Both the position numbers and the translations under genes were made by a program. Shown here one piece after another: positions 35,570 through 48,309 of a stretch of 64,000 nucleotides of DNA (position 1 is its first letter; each line of letters opens with the position of its first letter). This DNA comes from Thamnaconus septentrionalis (lineage: Eukaryota; Chordata; Actinopteri; Tetraodontiformes; Monacanthidae), in contig CM020505.1 in NCBI GenBank assembly GCA_009823395.1, positions 3,469,129-3,533,128 on the forward strand. Reading direction: 5' to 3'. The notes beneath the pieces are model-generated. The model worked only from the letters and a program-made list of their open reading frames with translations, was not told the DNA's origin and searched no databases.

Positions 35570-35985
35570 AGCAAAGGTGAACAAGTAAAGAGGGGGCGTG
35601 GACGTCCGCTGCTGGGGAGGTGCAGTGTGCTACTAAAACTTGGATTTACGGCAAGTTAGTCTACGTGGACATTTTAGAGAAGTTACAAACTAAAACTTCC
35701 GCCCCACGTTTTTTCAACCGTAACTCAAAATGCCGCTCGTTAGCCCAGCGAGTGTGTAAGTAGCGGTGGACGGGAAGCTAACCCAGCTAACCAGGCTAGC
35801 CCCACAAGCTTTGCCTGGAAGTATCCCCACCCGAATGGAAGCACTACCGGATCCATCCTGGAAGCTCAGAGATCCTCTGGCAAACCCCGTGGTCCACCTT
35901 GAGTCTGCTCTACTGCTAGCGCCACCTTCTGGACAGGCAACCATAAGCTGTTGGAGTCTCTGGAGGACATCATCAGGTACTGACC
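35570..35985 (+). other. Retroelement- or exon-like segment, unassigned
   Basis: After a (GAA)n array comes a 400-bp stretch with repeated 'gctaaccc/gctaacca' words, an 84-codon frame from 35,766, and a TCAG|GTACTG donor-like site at 35,974. The texture resembles the 5' region of a fish LINE or a non-coding exon. No homology recognised. Confidence 0.2.
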
Positions 35986-35989
35986 AGTT

Positions 35990-37090
35990 TTTATTTTCTG
36001 CTCTAATGGGAGTGAGGTGAGGCCTGCAACTATTTGAAGGCCTGTTTTATTTACTATATATACTGTTTTGTTTTGTTTTTCTTACTGGCTTATACAGCAG
36101 GGTTGATATTTGACTCTCTTTTTTTTGTTTGTTTGTTTTTAAAAACTGTGTTGAAAACAGAAAAAATGAAAACACAAACCATGTAGTTCAAATTATGGTT
36201 TAGAGACTAAATGCCATTAAATGGGTCATCGATAGTGGTGGCCAAACCTTCGCATCCCCTTCATCTTCATTAACAAGCAAAACTGATAGGACTTGTCTGT
36301 CTGTGTTACAGTACAGAGAGTTACAGGCTGCGAGTTTGTTTGAAGCATTGCGAGAAAAAATGCATGTTGAAAATGTCTTGCCAGAATAATGTGAAAACAA
36401 CGTGTCAGTTTCCTTGTTGGTTTGTTTTTTTGGCATGACGTCCACGCCGTGACAAACAGGCCCCAATTTCCCCCTGTTTTGTCTATCGGTCTGTTTGATT
36501 TTGCACCATCTGTTTGACATATTTTAAACGCACGTTTCCCACAAAGTGATTGCGACACCATGTTATAATTTACAAGGATATCCTTAAAATCTGCACCAAA
36601 GAGAAATTTTTTTTTTTAAAAAGAATAAAAAGAAAAGAAAAGAAAATCCCTCCTTAAACAGAGAAAAAGGCTGCAGGAAGAAAACGATCATTCCAACAGT
36701 TTTAATCAGTCAGTAACTGGCGGCAGAGAAGCCAAAAACCAAAGGAGACGGAGCCAGCCTGCGCACGGACAGGTAGCTAATGTTATATATAAGGACTCCC
36801 AGGGAGCCGCTGGCACACGGCGGAGCACCTGGGGACACGGTGGCCATATGTTTAAGCTTTGTCTCGTCCTACAAAACTCAGTCTGCCCTTCACGTGATTT
36901 GTCAAAGGCCTGTGCACGGTGACAGGTACAGGGTGCAGGAGGACCTGAGATACCGAGACACACGGAAACTACGGCCTGGGGGTCGGTGGGGGTGGAGGGG
37001 TGTAGGGGTGAGAGAGGAAGAGAGGAGGAGGAGGAGGAGAAGGAGGGTGATAGGAAACATATAGAGCTGCAAGAAGTGGAGGGAGAGTGC
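35990..37090. other. No gene seen
   Basis: Unique sequence. Long minus-strand frames here derive from the neighbouring GT array or lack any motif. Confidence 0.5.
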
Positions 37091-37095
37091 AGAGG

Positions 37096-37209
<114 letters not shown>

Positions 37210-37369
37210 GGGCGACGGAGGTCTGAAGTGATTCGGGGATTAAGAGTTCAGGGAAGAAAAGGGGGGAAAGAAGGCGGTGGCGGCAGATGAGAGCGTAGAT
37301 ACTGGGAGATGAGGTGAGGTCCGGGTTGAGAGTTTGGCGCCTCAGGTTTCCTTTTCCCCTCTGCCACTT

Positions 37370-37502
37370 CACTCTCTCTCTCTCTCTCTCACTCTCTCTC
37401 TCTTTCTTTCTTCCCACCCCATTCCTACTTCTTGTCCCATCTCACAGCACCACAACCCCTCCTTCTCCTCTTCCTCCTCCTACCAACCCCACCTCGGCCC
37501 CG

Positions 37503-37571
<69 letters not shown>

Positions 37572-37585
37572 ACTCTCACTCTGTG
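37370..37585. repeat. (CT)n microsatellites
   Basis: CT runs at 37,371-37,402 and 37,509-37,565, joined by C/T-rich sequence. Confidence 0.95.
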
Positions 37586-37599
37586 TCCTTCTGTGCAGG

Positions 37600-37900
37600 G
37601 GGTTGAGGCGCTGAACAGATTATGGCATAATTAAGGCGCTAAAGCAGCACATTATCCACCTGGTGGCTTATCCGGGGTGGCTAGCACCGTGGCTAGGCTA
37701 ATCAGCCGCTCTGTGTGTGTGTGTGTGCGTGTCGCCAACAGCCAGCATTGGGGCCCATCTCACCTGATTAAGGCCTCTTATAGGGATGTGTTAAAAGCAT
37801 TAGGTGAGGACAGGAGCGTAATTCGTCATGTTTTAAGGCCGCAAATCCAATCGGAGATTAGGAGGCAGCCGAATGAGCGCGCACGCGCACACCTCCGCTA
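37600..37900. promoter_or_regulatory. Candidate conserved non-coding element
   Basis: gattatggcataattaaggc, gctaggctaatcagccgctc, ctcacctgattaaggcctct, gagcgtaattcgtcatgttt, ccaatcggagattaggaggc. Bicoid-type (taatcc/gatta) cores recur in a repeat-free block after the CT array. Confidence 0.33.
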
Positions 37901-38449
37901 ACTGGAGGGCTGGTCATTCCTCCCCGACTCTCCCGTCCCGTCTCCACGGACGTAAATTCCCCTTTATTTGTTTGAGCTCTTTCGCTCTTCCCCGGGTTTT
38001 TGGCCCCGAGTGTGTCAAAACCGAGCGACAACTCCTCACTGGGAAAAATTGAGGATAATTGCGCAAACAGATCTGACAATGCGATCAAAGAGCACAACAG
38101 TGTACTTGGCAGAGAAGCAGCTGATATTATTAGGGATGAGAGGAGCACTAAGTGTGCGGCGAAATACCACAGAGAGTCGTTTTATACCTTCAGACTTTAT
38201 TAAAGCTAATAGGTTTATATATACGTCCCCGAGGCTGCTCAATTCATTAGTTGTAACCGTTAGGAACTGTTAGGCGCACAACAAAGTCAGGGCACTTAGT
38301 GGGAGGGAAGAGGAGGAGCGGGAGGGGGAGGAGGAGGAGGAGGAGGAGAGCGTCATCTGCATGCGTGTATCCAGAGATGCACCATTAAAACCAGAGCGGG
38401 CTAATGAATCTGGATAGACTGTTTGTCCCGACATTTCTAAGCAGCGCAA

Positions 38450-40580
38450 GAGAAAAAGACTGGGTACTTGAAGTGCTACACAATATAAGTGTGGAAAATC
38501 TACACTGAAGATTTGGTGAAAATATACTTTAAAAGGTTAAACTAAAAAAATAATTCTGCACGATACCATTATGACTTTGAAAATATAATAACAAAGCAGA
38601 TATGAATATAAAAAAGTAATATATAAATGACTACGTCTGACGTGAAATGGCTGCTTTAACATCAACAACAATTATCAGTGTATTTCTGCTTCTATTTCTC
38701 TCTATTGTTTTAGCAGCAATTTCTATTATTGAAACAATAATGTGGCATCAAAGTAACTGTGTCTTATTCTTTTTACTCATTATATGAATCTTCGATTTAA
38801 AATACAAATACAGATGTTTGCTTTTTTAAAAAGACTTTTCCAGTTTTAACAGCTGGGAGTTGCCCGGTGTTGCAACTTCAGCTGATATCTGACAAAGTCC
38901 ACGTTCGACAGCAACTGTCTTGTAGTTTTTGCAGCGAAGCCGTGGCGGAACAAAGAATCATCTAATCAGAAAACTTGAAAGAGGAAAGAAAAGCCGACTG
39001 GAAGTGCTGGAGCGTCTTTGTCAAGGGCGCTGGCTTTATTTTCATACACTGCTGACACGCTTAACAGTAAGAGTGAGTGCTACAAAGCCGTGTGTGTGTG
39101 TGTGTGTGTGTGTGTGTCCTTATATGTGAGAGACACCTTGAGGGGCTCTGAAGGTGATGATGGTCAAGTCAAAGCTTGTTTGAGGAATAAACAAGATGAG
39201 CAATTTTAAATATAACATTCTAACATGTTTAGCCCATGTCATTTATCAGAGATAATTAGGAAAAAGTGGAAAATTTGAAATGGAAACTTTAAGACAACAT
39301 CAACCGAAATGTGACTCGTCTGGAATAAAAACGTTGGAAATGGTTTTCATGTTTCATTTTCTTATTATTTGTAATTTTTCCTGCCATAGTGTCCTTGAGC
39401 AACGGACTGAATGGTGCCCTGCTGCTGCCCAGGAATGGCATTTTGTTGCAAACCTTTTCCTTTAACCTACATCAGGTCAAATCAAATGAAATAATTTACG
39501 TCACAGAATGAAAATGTAAACTGGCCGATGACGTCACAAGAAAAGTAGCTGGGGAAAAATTGTTAAAGGAAGCAGGTTTTCAACGCTGGATTTAAAATGT
39601 TCATTAATAGGAGGATGTGGAGAGGAAATTCAGTGTGAAAACAGCATTATTTTTTTTTTGTCGTTTTCCTGAAACACTAGCAGCTCAGGTAGCAGCTCAA
39701 ATAAGTACAATTAAACATGCGTCAATACAGAAATGCTGAGTGATCGTCAAGGCCTCCTTTTGTTTAAAAAAGAAAATAACAGTGCAACATATGCTGCCAA
39801 AATGTTCTGCAATGTATTAAGTATTATTTTTTTATTTTGTAAATCTAGCAATCTGGCTGTTTTCATTTCAGTGCATGCACTGTATATTTTATACAAACCC
39901 AATTTTTAAAGTGAGTTTCTGACGGTCGAAATTAAGATCTGTACTGTCACTATACACACTGGTAGGCACCAGGTGTTAACCTTAACTTTGTAACTTTTTT
40001 TTATTCTTTTATTTTGTTCAGCCAGCACTATTAATGTTTGGACTCGTAAAATAAAGAAGACTTTTTATTTGTAAGTTGATTTTTTTTTTTTTTTTCAGTT
40101 TTAATTAATCATGCCACGTATGCGTTTGCAGCATGGACCTCTGCGTGTTATATTGTCGCATCAGTACGTCTATTTTTAGTGGAAATTCTTCTTTCCCAGA
40201 TGAAGGTCATTGCCACAAAAAAAAAAAAAAAACGGAGTGAGTTGAAGCCCCGAAACACCTCCATCCAAACGCTGGGCTGAAACTAACAACGCATACGAGC
40301 GACGACTCACTGAAATTAAATGAAATGCAGCTTAACGAGAAAAACTCCGTCGTCATCACATTATTTATTTAGCGCGACTAACGCAGCGTTTTTGTCTCCA
40401 ATTACAGTGTAATTACACTGTAACTACATGCAGGACTAACGCAATGTGACACAGCTGCTCGCAGCCAGCGGACCAGTTATTAGCCTGACCTTGACTGTGT
40501 TTGCTAATCACGCCGTCAGACGGGGTGACGCCACCTGTCCCGCATCTTCATGGAGCCTCCTGGAGGATCTTCCAAGTCGG
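38450..40580. other. No gene seen; strongly AT-rich unique DNA
   Basis: Includes a poly-T at 40,080, an A16 tract at 40,217 and one TG run at 39,092-39,116. Frames are short. Confidence 0.5.
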
Positions 40581-40592
40581 CGTCCTCTGTCG

Positions 40593-40966
40593 CAGGCATG
40601 GGCAAAGTACGGCCCGGGGGCCACATGCGGCCCATTGAGCTTTTTAATCCGGCCCGCCGAACTTGAAGAAATTAAATTAATAGTAAGTAAGACATTAAAT
40701 AGCTGTATTTCATCCACTTTTTTCAATGTTTTAAGAGTCATTTCAATAAAGAGCTGAATACGTTGGCGCTTCAAAGACACTGATTTTGTTGTAACGCTTT
40801 TGTTTATTTTCAATTGACATTAAAGAACGTGTTTTCTACATCATATATTTTTTTCTCCTCTGAGGTGGGTCACCTCCTCCATCCATCCATCTGCTCCTGC
40901 TCCGGCCCCCTCTGTCAAATTGTAGAACACATTGTGGCACACCAGTCAAAAAGTTTGCCCACCTAG
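40593..40966 (-). mobile_element. Near-complete copy (C) of the 'gggcaaa' TIR family, 374 bp
   Basis: One end is CAGGCATGGGCAAAGTACGG followed by CCCGGGGGCCACATGCGGCC; the other end reads, inverted, CTAGGTGGGCAAACTTTTTG. The interior is the reverse complement of copies A and B. hAT-like by terminus; no 8-bp duplication is visible (ctctgtcg versus tatctatc). Confidence 0.7.
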
Positions 40967-41158
40967 TATCTATCTATCATGAATTCACATCTAAATGCAA
41001 GGACAAACAATTAAGGGTATAACATTTACATCGGATGTTTCATGATATTTAGCGAAAGTCATCTTAATTTTGTATTTTTTTTTCCCTATCAATTATCACA
41101 CTATAAAATTGTCATCCTGTTTTGTTTTTTTTAAATTTCTACCTGGTTTATTGTTCAG

Positions 41159-41269
41159 GTTTCAAGACGTGAACCTGTTGCTCTGGACGATGATTATTTC
41201 AGCTGCACAGGCCTCGGCACAATCTCGGCTGCAGAACGAAACACCTTTTGGAGCTGCAGGAGCTTCCGG
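41159..41269 (+). other. Candidate symmetric 111-nt exon of an unknown transcript
   Basis: A pyrimidine-rich tract ending TTATTGTTCAG precedes an open segment ending TTCCGG|GTGAGT, a consensus donor. Phase 2 at both ends and length 37 codons would make it a frame-preserving cassette exon. The open frame reads FQDVNLLLWTMIISAAQASA, then QSRLQNETPFGAAGAS. I recognise no family. Neighbouring sequence is otherwise repeat and AT-rich. It could equally be a non-coding RNA exon. Confidence 0.3.
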
Positions 41270-41580
41270 GTGAGTTTTGCAATCAGCCGAATGCGAGAGT
41301 CGTCTCGGCTCCGCTTGTCTCAGTGATCTATCGCCCCTCTTTTTTTGGGTGGCGGCGGTGATGGGTTGAAGGGAAGTGGAGTGTGTGTGTGTGTGTGGGG
41401 GGGGGTCAGTTTAGAACTTTAGTTTGTGTGTGTGTGGCTCCTGTGTAGCTATTCTGGTGCTGAATGTGCTGGATGACTCTGTCTGCCGGCTCAAAGACAA
41501 AGAAGGACGGTCATTAGACTATTCTGTAACATCAGGTACTGTACACCTCTGTCTCTGTCGCTCCGTGTCTTCCTGAGCGC

Positions 41581-41618
41581 TCTCTCCCTCTCTCTCTCCC
41601 TCTCTCTCTCTCTCTCTC

Positions 41619-41647
<29 letters not shown>
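41581..41647. repeat. Compound (CT)n(CA)n
   Basis: A CT run to 41,618 switches to CA to 41,647; a shorter CT-CA compound repeats the pattern at 41,861-41,890. Confidence 0.93.
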
Positions 41648-41651
<4 letters not shown>

Positions 41652-41929
41652 CGTGTTTCTGCTGCGCTGCAGGCCCGCGTTCCGTCAGACTGCCGCCTCA
41701 TTCCCTGGCGTGGAGCGCCATCTGCAGGTCCCGTGAGCCACTGCGCTTCACCTCCCGTCTGCCGCCGCTGTTTCAAGAATAGACAAACAATATTTTTAGA
41801 TGCGGCGACGCGCTCCAGGGGGGAAGCACAGTTGAATGATGGCTGTGATGTTTGATTAGTGTCTCTCTCTCTCTCACACACACACACACATGCACATCGT
41901 GTTTAAAATAACTATAATAAAATGTTGTG

Positions 41930-42300
41930 CTCTCCATTTACTATTAATTGGTCCCTGGTGCAGAGTTTGCTGTTGCTGCAAGAACTGAAATAATCTCATT
42001 TACAATAATAAGCATTTATGATTCAGTTATTGACGCTTCCCTTACATCCACCGGCCTTTACTGGGATGAAAATAACTATATGCTTTCAGCTTAAAGTCTT
42101 CAGGCCAGTTTATGTACTATTCTTGGCACAAGGGCAATTTCGGTCTATCTGAAAGTGACGCGTTTGGGGCATTTGCTTCGAATGGGCACAGAATTATTCC
42201 GAGTGCTTGGGTGGACGCAGCAATCGCCATTAGTGGAGCTGCTTTTCTCTGCTATTTGCCGGCTCTCACAATCAGGCTGTTATATTTGTTAAAGTGATGA
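41930..42300. promoter_or_regulatory. Possible conserved non-coding element
   Basis: Repeat-free sequence with ataataagcatttatgattc, attattccgag and cgccattagtggagctgc. Weaker case than the other blocks. Confidence 0.2.
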
Positions 42301-42333
42301 ATGAGTTTGCCCATTTCATTCTTCATCATGTGT

Positions 42334-42370
<37 letters not shown>

Positions 42371-42853
42371 CCTCAGCCTTCTCAAAGTCATTGTTTCCCT
42401 GGAGAGGGGTCAGTGTGCTGGTCAAAGCTTTCTGCTGCCACGCTCACCTCCTGCCGCTGACCACAGGGAGGGCAGGGGTGGCCGAGCGGGGGGGACCCGT
42501 TCGCTTAAACCTAAAATAGAAGCATATTAAACATTGTGAAGTGCCTCTTACGTCTTTGCCCCTGCAGTAACTTCATTTTCTAATTTCTAATTGATTTTTT
42601 TTTTTTTTTAACGCACTGAAGAGAAAGATACGTTGAGCGGTGATGCATTTTATTTCTGTGTACTTGGTCATTTGACTGTAAAGTTCAGTTGTCTGTTGTT
42701 GAGGTAAAAACAATGAGAGTGAAAAGTTTTTAAATGCAGAGGACCCAGACAGGAACAGGACATGGATTAAGTTTTTAATGAATCCGGTAAATATGGATTC
42801 CAGAAATATTCAAAGTAGAACTGCCACCTGGGCAAGAGGGAAAAAAATAGTGC

Positions 42854-42854
<1 letters not shown>

Positions 42855-42898
<44 letters not shown>
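42855..42898. repeat. (AC)n microsatellite
   Basis: About 22 units; another CA run lies at 43,040-43,065. Confidence 0.95.
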
Positions 42899-42900
<2 letters not shown>

Positions 42901-43039
42901 ATTATCACGCTCAAGCCTGTCATGGGGGTTGAGTGTGTGCCCCCCTCTCCCCAGTTCGCTCGCTGCCCCTAGAACAATTTCAATTTTAATGGCTTTTACT
43001 ATGTATCTGAAGCACAGGAGACACGGGAAAGAAAGGGCA

Positions 43040-43071
<32 letters not shown>

Positions 43072-43363
43072 GCACACACAGAAGATAGAGCCATCAAAAT
43101 ATGAAGGCCACCGACCGACAGACACACAGACATCCCCGGAGCATCTTGTAATTATCCCCGTGGACGCGTGCCTCTAGACGGGCTCGGCACCCCCCCCACC
43201 ACCACCACCTCCTCCTCCTCCCAAGCCTCGAGCACTCACCCCACCTCCCACCTCTATCATCCCTCCATCCTGCCACTAACCCCTCCGCTGCTAATTTCAT
43301 CCCAGGGATTAGCCGCCGCCGCGCTTGTCAGCCTTATAATGTTCGTGGTGGGTGAGGATGGCG

Positions 43364-43470
43364 AGGCTGGTGGTGCTGGTGGGTCTGGTGGTGCTGGTGG
43401 AGCTGGTGGAGCTGGTGGAGCTGGTGGGTCTGGTGGTGCTGGTGGGTCTGGTGGGTCTGGTAGTGCTGCT
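43364..43470. repeat. GGTGCTGGT-type minisatellite
   Basis: About 100 bp of 9-nt related units (GGTGCTGGT, GGAGCTGGT, GGGTCTGGT). All six frames stay open across it, giving Gly/Ala/Ser or His/Gln/Thr repeats, which explains the long frames called here. Confidence 0.9.
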
Positions 43471-43820
43471 TGGAAATGGTGAAACGTCGCTCTCTCTCTC
43501 TCCCACCTCTGGTAGGTCCCTCCACTCCCTCCCTGTAGTCCTATTCAGAGATGGAGAATGAGGGGGGTTTAAAGGTGTGTGTGTGTGTGGAGGGTGGTGG
43601 GGGGGCTGGGGGAGAGGGGGGGGGTTGGGCACCCCGGGAAAAGTGGCGGTGCGGCGACGCGGGCTCTGCCGGGAAGTGACCGCAGAGAAGGTGTGAAGGT
43701 GAAAGTGAGCGCGGTGCGTGGCGGCGCAGCGCTCTCCATGTACCTGCAGGCCACTGCAAGCTGTTTTCTTTATGCATAAAGGAGAAGCAGGCAGGGAGGG
43801 AAGGGGAGGGGCTGGGAGGA

Positions 43821-43821
<1 letters not shown>

Positions 43822-43871
<50 letters not shown>
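43822..43871. repeat. (CA)25 microsatellite
   Basis: 50 bp of uninterrupted CA. Confidence 0.97.
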
Positions 43872-43872
<1 letters not shown>

Positions 43873-44417
43873 CAAATCCACCCTCCAGTCTTTCATCCAA
43901 CTACCCCTCTGATGTCCCCTCACTCTGGCCTGCCTGTCCTGTTGCCTGATTCTGCCTTTTGTTTTCTGCTCTGTTATTTTCCACTGCTGTCTCAAAATCA
44001 AGTTGTTCGCTGTTAAGAAAAAATGCTAATTACGCTTCCACTTAGTTGATTTATACTGAGTGTGTAAGAGGAAACCTGGACGTCTTGTCATGTAACCAAT
44101 GCTGAGAATGCTGAAGGTGCTTTTGGAATTACAGCAACATCTTACAACCAGGGACGGCCTTTTCTTCTGGATCCGAGTCGCACACAGTCCAACCTTCCAC
44201 TGCGGCGCTTCTGAGTTGGTTTGAACTTTGTTGCGCTTCTAAATTAATTTAATTAATTTAAACCTTAATTTATTGTAGTACAAACTACCACCTTTGACAG
44301 GAGATTCAACAGAAACTCACTACTCATAACTCATAACATCCTAACTGTGTTTGAAAAAAACTCTCTGTGTCACTGTCAAATCCTGATGAAGGAATGTTGC
44401 TGTTTTTGCTGCTCCAG

Positions 44418-44690
<273 letters not shown>

Positions 44691-44799
44691 GTGTGTGTGT
44701 ATGTTGGTACACCAGATGACCTATAGCCCCCTGCCTCTCACACACTCCTCTCCATCACTCCAGCCTCTCATTACAGCTGCAGAAGCCCAGTCTGTCACG

Positions 44800-45120
44800 T
44801 AATTAAAGGCAAAGTTATAAATGACCAGCAGGCCAAAAGCCATATTTCACAGGTGGCCGCATATTTATTTATAATTTTTCACCTTTAGATGTGTTTCTTA
44901 TGCAAATGAGAACCGAGACACTTTTCAATTAACTTTGGGGGCCAGTCCCTCTAAGCACCGTGCGAGCTTGTTGTTGAAAAATACAGTATTTTTGTTCATC
45001 ATCCATGAATTATCCCTGCGTGTCAAAGAAATTGAAAGCTGTAATGTATGGGCCTGAATTTGGTTCTGGGAGATATGGCCGCAGTTCGCTTAAGAACTTT
45101 GGTGATTGCTTTTCTGGAAC
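44800..45120. promoter_or_regulatory. Candidate conserved non-coding element
   Basis: gtcacgtaattaaaggcaaa, atttatttataatttttcac, cttatgcaaatgagaaccga (octamer-like atgcaaat) and ttcaattaactttg, in repeat-free DNA directly after the longest TG array. Confidence 0.33.
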
Positions 45121-45239
45121 CATCACTTTTTTATGATTATCATTTATTATTATTTCACCATTATAATTATTATTAACCACACCTCTTTTAGACCCTCTAC
45201 TCTTTCTTGATCTTTAAAAAAAAAAAAAAAAAACACATC

Positions 45240-45800
45240 CATATTACTGCTTAATTTAGTGGTTCACTATAATTGGCCGACAGGTATGTATGATTCATTT
45301 TGGCAACCGGACAGAGGGAGAAACCCCCTCCCCCACCCAACCCCACCCCACTCCACTCCAGGCCCACCGCTTTTATTTTCTTCTCTATTGACCTGCTGCT
45401 GGAGCGCAAAGCCGCAACGCCGCCGTGCTTTCGCCTCAGGGGGGAGGAGAGAAAGAAAGACGGAGTTTTTAAAAAACGCAAATTCTATAGCGGAGGAGTG
45501 AGGATGACGGAAAGCCACTTAAAGCCTCTGAGAGAAAGAGGGCGCAGTAAAGCGGCCGACAGAGGGGCAGTAAAGCGGAGCGGGAACATGTGTTCCTCCT
45601 GCTCCCCTGTCCTGTCAGAAGCCCCTCACAGTGGGAGTTTTTTCGGGGGATACGCTTTGAAGTGCGCCTGCCGCAAGTGTGTTGTAACAATGTGTGTGTG
45701 CGCGCTTGTGTGCGTGCGTGCAGCTGTGCCCTCTCCCTGGTGCGTAAAAAACGCCCATTAATTGAATTCCCCCTAATTTCTCGTCAGCCTGGCCTCGCCG
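45240..45800. other. GC-rich block, no gene supported
   Basis: CpG-richer DNA with a duplicated GCAGTAAAGCGG (45,544 and 45,569). A 153-codon frame at 45,300-45,761 overlaps other open frames because of composition and ends in a TG-like run. Confidence 0.4.
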
Positions 45801-45809
45801 AGCGAGACG

Positions 45810-45855
45810 CCTGCCTGCCTGCCTGCCTGCCTGCCTGCCAGCCAGCCAGCCAGCC
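45810..45855. repeat. (CTGC)n switching to (CAGC)n
   Basis: About seven CTGC units turn into about four AGCC units, forming a near-palindromic junction. Confidence 0.93.
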
Positions 45856-45999
45856 CCGCAACGCTACACTTCAGGTGTGGTGGATAATGGAGGATGACAT
45901 TTCTGTCCCACCATGCCTCCGGGCAGCATGTGATACATGGCTTCCTCTATGAAGGTTAAACTCAGCTAACCTGCCTTTGGCGTTTCATTACCCACTTGT

Positions 46000-46560
46000 T
46001 AAATACTCTTTTGGTAATAAAATGATTAAAAAATTTATTGCTTCTCTCAAATGAGGCCTCTTTTCAAAGGGGTTTTAATGACTTTGGGGATGGATGTGTG
46101 TGCGTGTGTGCCCGCGCGTGCGCGAGTGAATGCACGCATGCAAATGTGTGTGCGCGGCCAGACGAGTGCATCTTCAGTGTGTAAAAAGCTAATGAGAGTG
46201 ATATGCTTTAAAGCGAAACCGCCATTATTCTCAGCCAAATGACCTGGCCCGTCATTATGAGTAAAGCAGCAATACCTTCTCCCTCTGCCGGGGCACATTC
46301 CAATAGGCATGGTTAGCATACAGCTCAGTCTGTGTCTTCAAGCAAAGTGAAGTATTTATACTGAAACGAATGGGCCTGACTATTTTTACATCACAAGTTA
46401 AGCAGCGTGGCTATAGCAACTGGACATAAAATATTATATTGGACCCATTAACAGGGACTACGAGCCTTGCCTTGGCCAATATGGCTCCACAGCGACTGAG
46501 CAAATCACCATACCGCTGTCATTTTGGCTGTAAAATTAGCAGTAAAGGGACGTGAGAAAT
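46000..46560. promoter_or_regulatory. Candidate conserved non-coding element cluster
   Basis: gtaataaaatgattaaaaaa, aaagctaatgagagtgatat, ccgccattattctcagccaa, ggcccgtcattatgagtaaa and ccaataggcatggttagcat, interrupted only by a short TG/CG run at 46,095-46,155. Confidence 0.3.
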
Positions 46561-46971
46561 TGATCTCAAAAACCCAATAAAGTGGTTTTCTCAAAGCCTG
46601 AGTCAGGAAGCATTAATGGGTCGTGAAGATCCGTTTTAAGGCTACCCCCCAAAAAAAAATGTATAAAATGTGAAAGACCGTGAGGCAGAATAACATATGC
46701 TGCACATACGCAGGCTTAAATTTTATTGTTCCCATCCCTACGTTGGGCAGGGCTGATGCAAAGCATTTTCAAATTCATGCACATCAAAACGCTCATATCG
46801 GTGTCCGTGATGTTGTAATGTTTGGCGCCCTGTGTGTTGTAATTTTGACCACCGACTCAGTCAACGGCCGTCACTCAGGGATTTGCCACATCATTCAGGT
46901 GCCCTGTCGTTTCTTTAGGTCGCATTCGTTTGTGTTTGGGGTCTATTGTTGCGCCACTGTGGCCCTCGCAG

Positions 46972-47008
<37 letters not shown>

Positions 47009-48300
47009 GGCACACTTTTAATAAATGGCCGAGTTCTCCTCCCTCAGGCCAGAGGAGCCGATGCCGGCCGCTTCATTTGATATATCATGGCAGCCAGATC
47101 TGCTCTGCTCCACTGGACCCTGTCCAACACCTGTTCTCCCATCAGGGGATGTTGTGTTGGCGTGGCGTGGCTATGCCACTGTACAGATTGGCACTGCCCA
47201 GTCAGGGCAGCGGAGAGGATGAAGTATGGGGATTCCCAGTGACATACAGCAAGCAGGAATTTGGAGGGTAGACCACCACAATAATCATGAGTAATAGTCG
47301 AGAGTAATCGTTCACAATCATTCAAAACCCTTTTAAAAAATATCCCAATTGTCTAAACTGTCAACCAAATTATTGATTTGTCTTTTGTTTTTTATAAAGA
47401 TGTTTTGTTTCCTGAGCAAAATATTAATCAGGTATGAAATGGTGTTAATAGAGCAGAGACATTAGAACAAATTCTAAATGCCTTTATGTTTTATGCACAA
47501 AGGAAACTTGTGCAGCTTTACTTTTGCAGCACTCCATGTAGTGCTCAGTAGTCAGTACACTCTGTTCACTGTGTCTTTTTTATGTGAGTTTGAAAACAAA
47601 GTTAATCTCAAGAGTTCCATCTCCAAAATTAAAATTTGCAGCAGGTGGCCCAGCAGAGCCACGGCTTGCGTGCATATCCAATAAATCTGTGACGGGTGAC
47701 CTTTAATTGTCTCCCTCACATGATAATTTGGTTTGTGTCAGCAGCGAGACTTAATGTGGCAGGTGGGAATACAGTAAAGGAATTATGGGATGTGTTTATA
47801 TAGATCCAATTTAGAAAATGTACAAAATGCAATTTCGCACACTTGCATCCAAGTCAGACACCTTGTTCTCAATTTACTGCGGCCTACACTGATGCAAGGC
47901 GACGGTACACCAGAGTGTGTCACATTGTTTGATACCGACATGGCACAAAGGAGTGTAGAATTAGTGCTGCGATGCCCCGTACTCGCCTGTCCATCTGTTG
48001 GTCACAGGAGACGTTTAGCACCGGGGTGGCTGCTGGTCCCTCTCTTGTCACATCATCATGACGGATTGCCTGAGAGAGAAAGAGTGGAGGTGGTGAATGA
48101 GAAATGAACATTTACTTTGCCACAGGGGAGGTTGGTCTGGGCCAAAGCTGGGATGGACTCCTGTCATATCTTCACAAGGCTGTCTGAATCAACTGTGTCG
48201 TCTCTGGCCTTTAAAGAGGGTGGACAAAAATATATATTTTATGAAAATACTTGCATTGGTAAGTGTTGATGGATTTTCTTCCATCAGTTGACGTAACAGT
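46560..48300. other. No gene seen; unique DNA with one CA array
   Basis: CA run at 46,975-47,006. The block 47,640-47,800 has tataattta-like AT words but no frame. Confidence 0.45.
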
Positions 48301-48309
48301 TGACGTAAC

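Noticed and set aside
43309..44001. 230-codon minus-strand open frame
   Set aside because: Built from a GGT-type minisatellite, a CA array and C-rich DNA; no start context, splice support or protein-like composition outside repeats.
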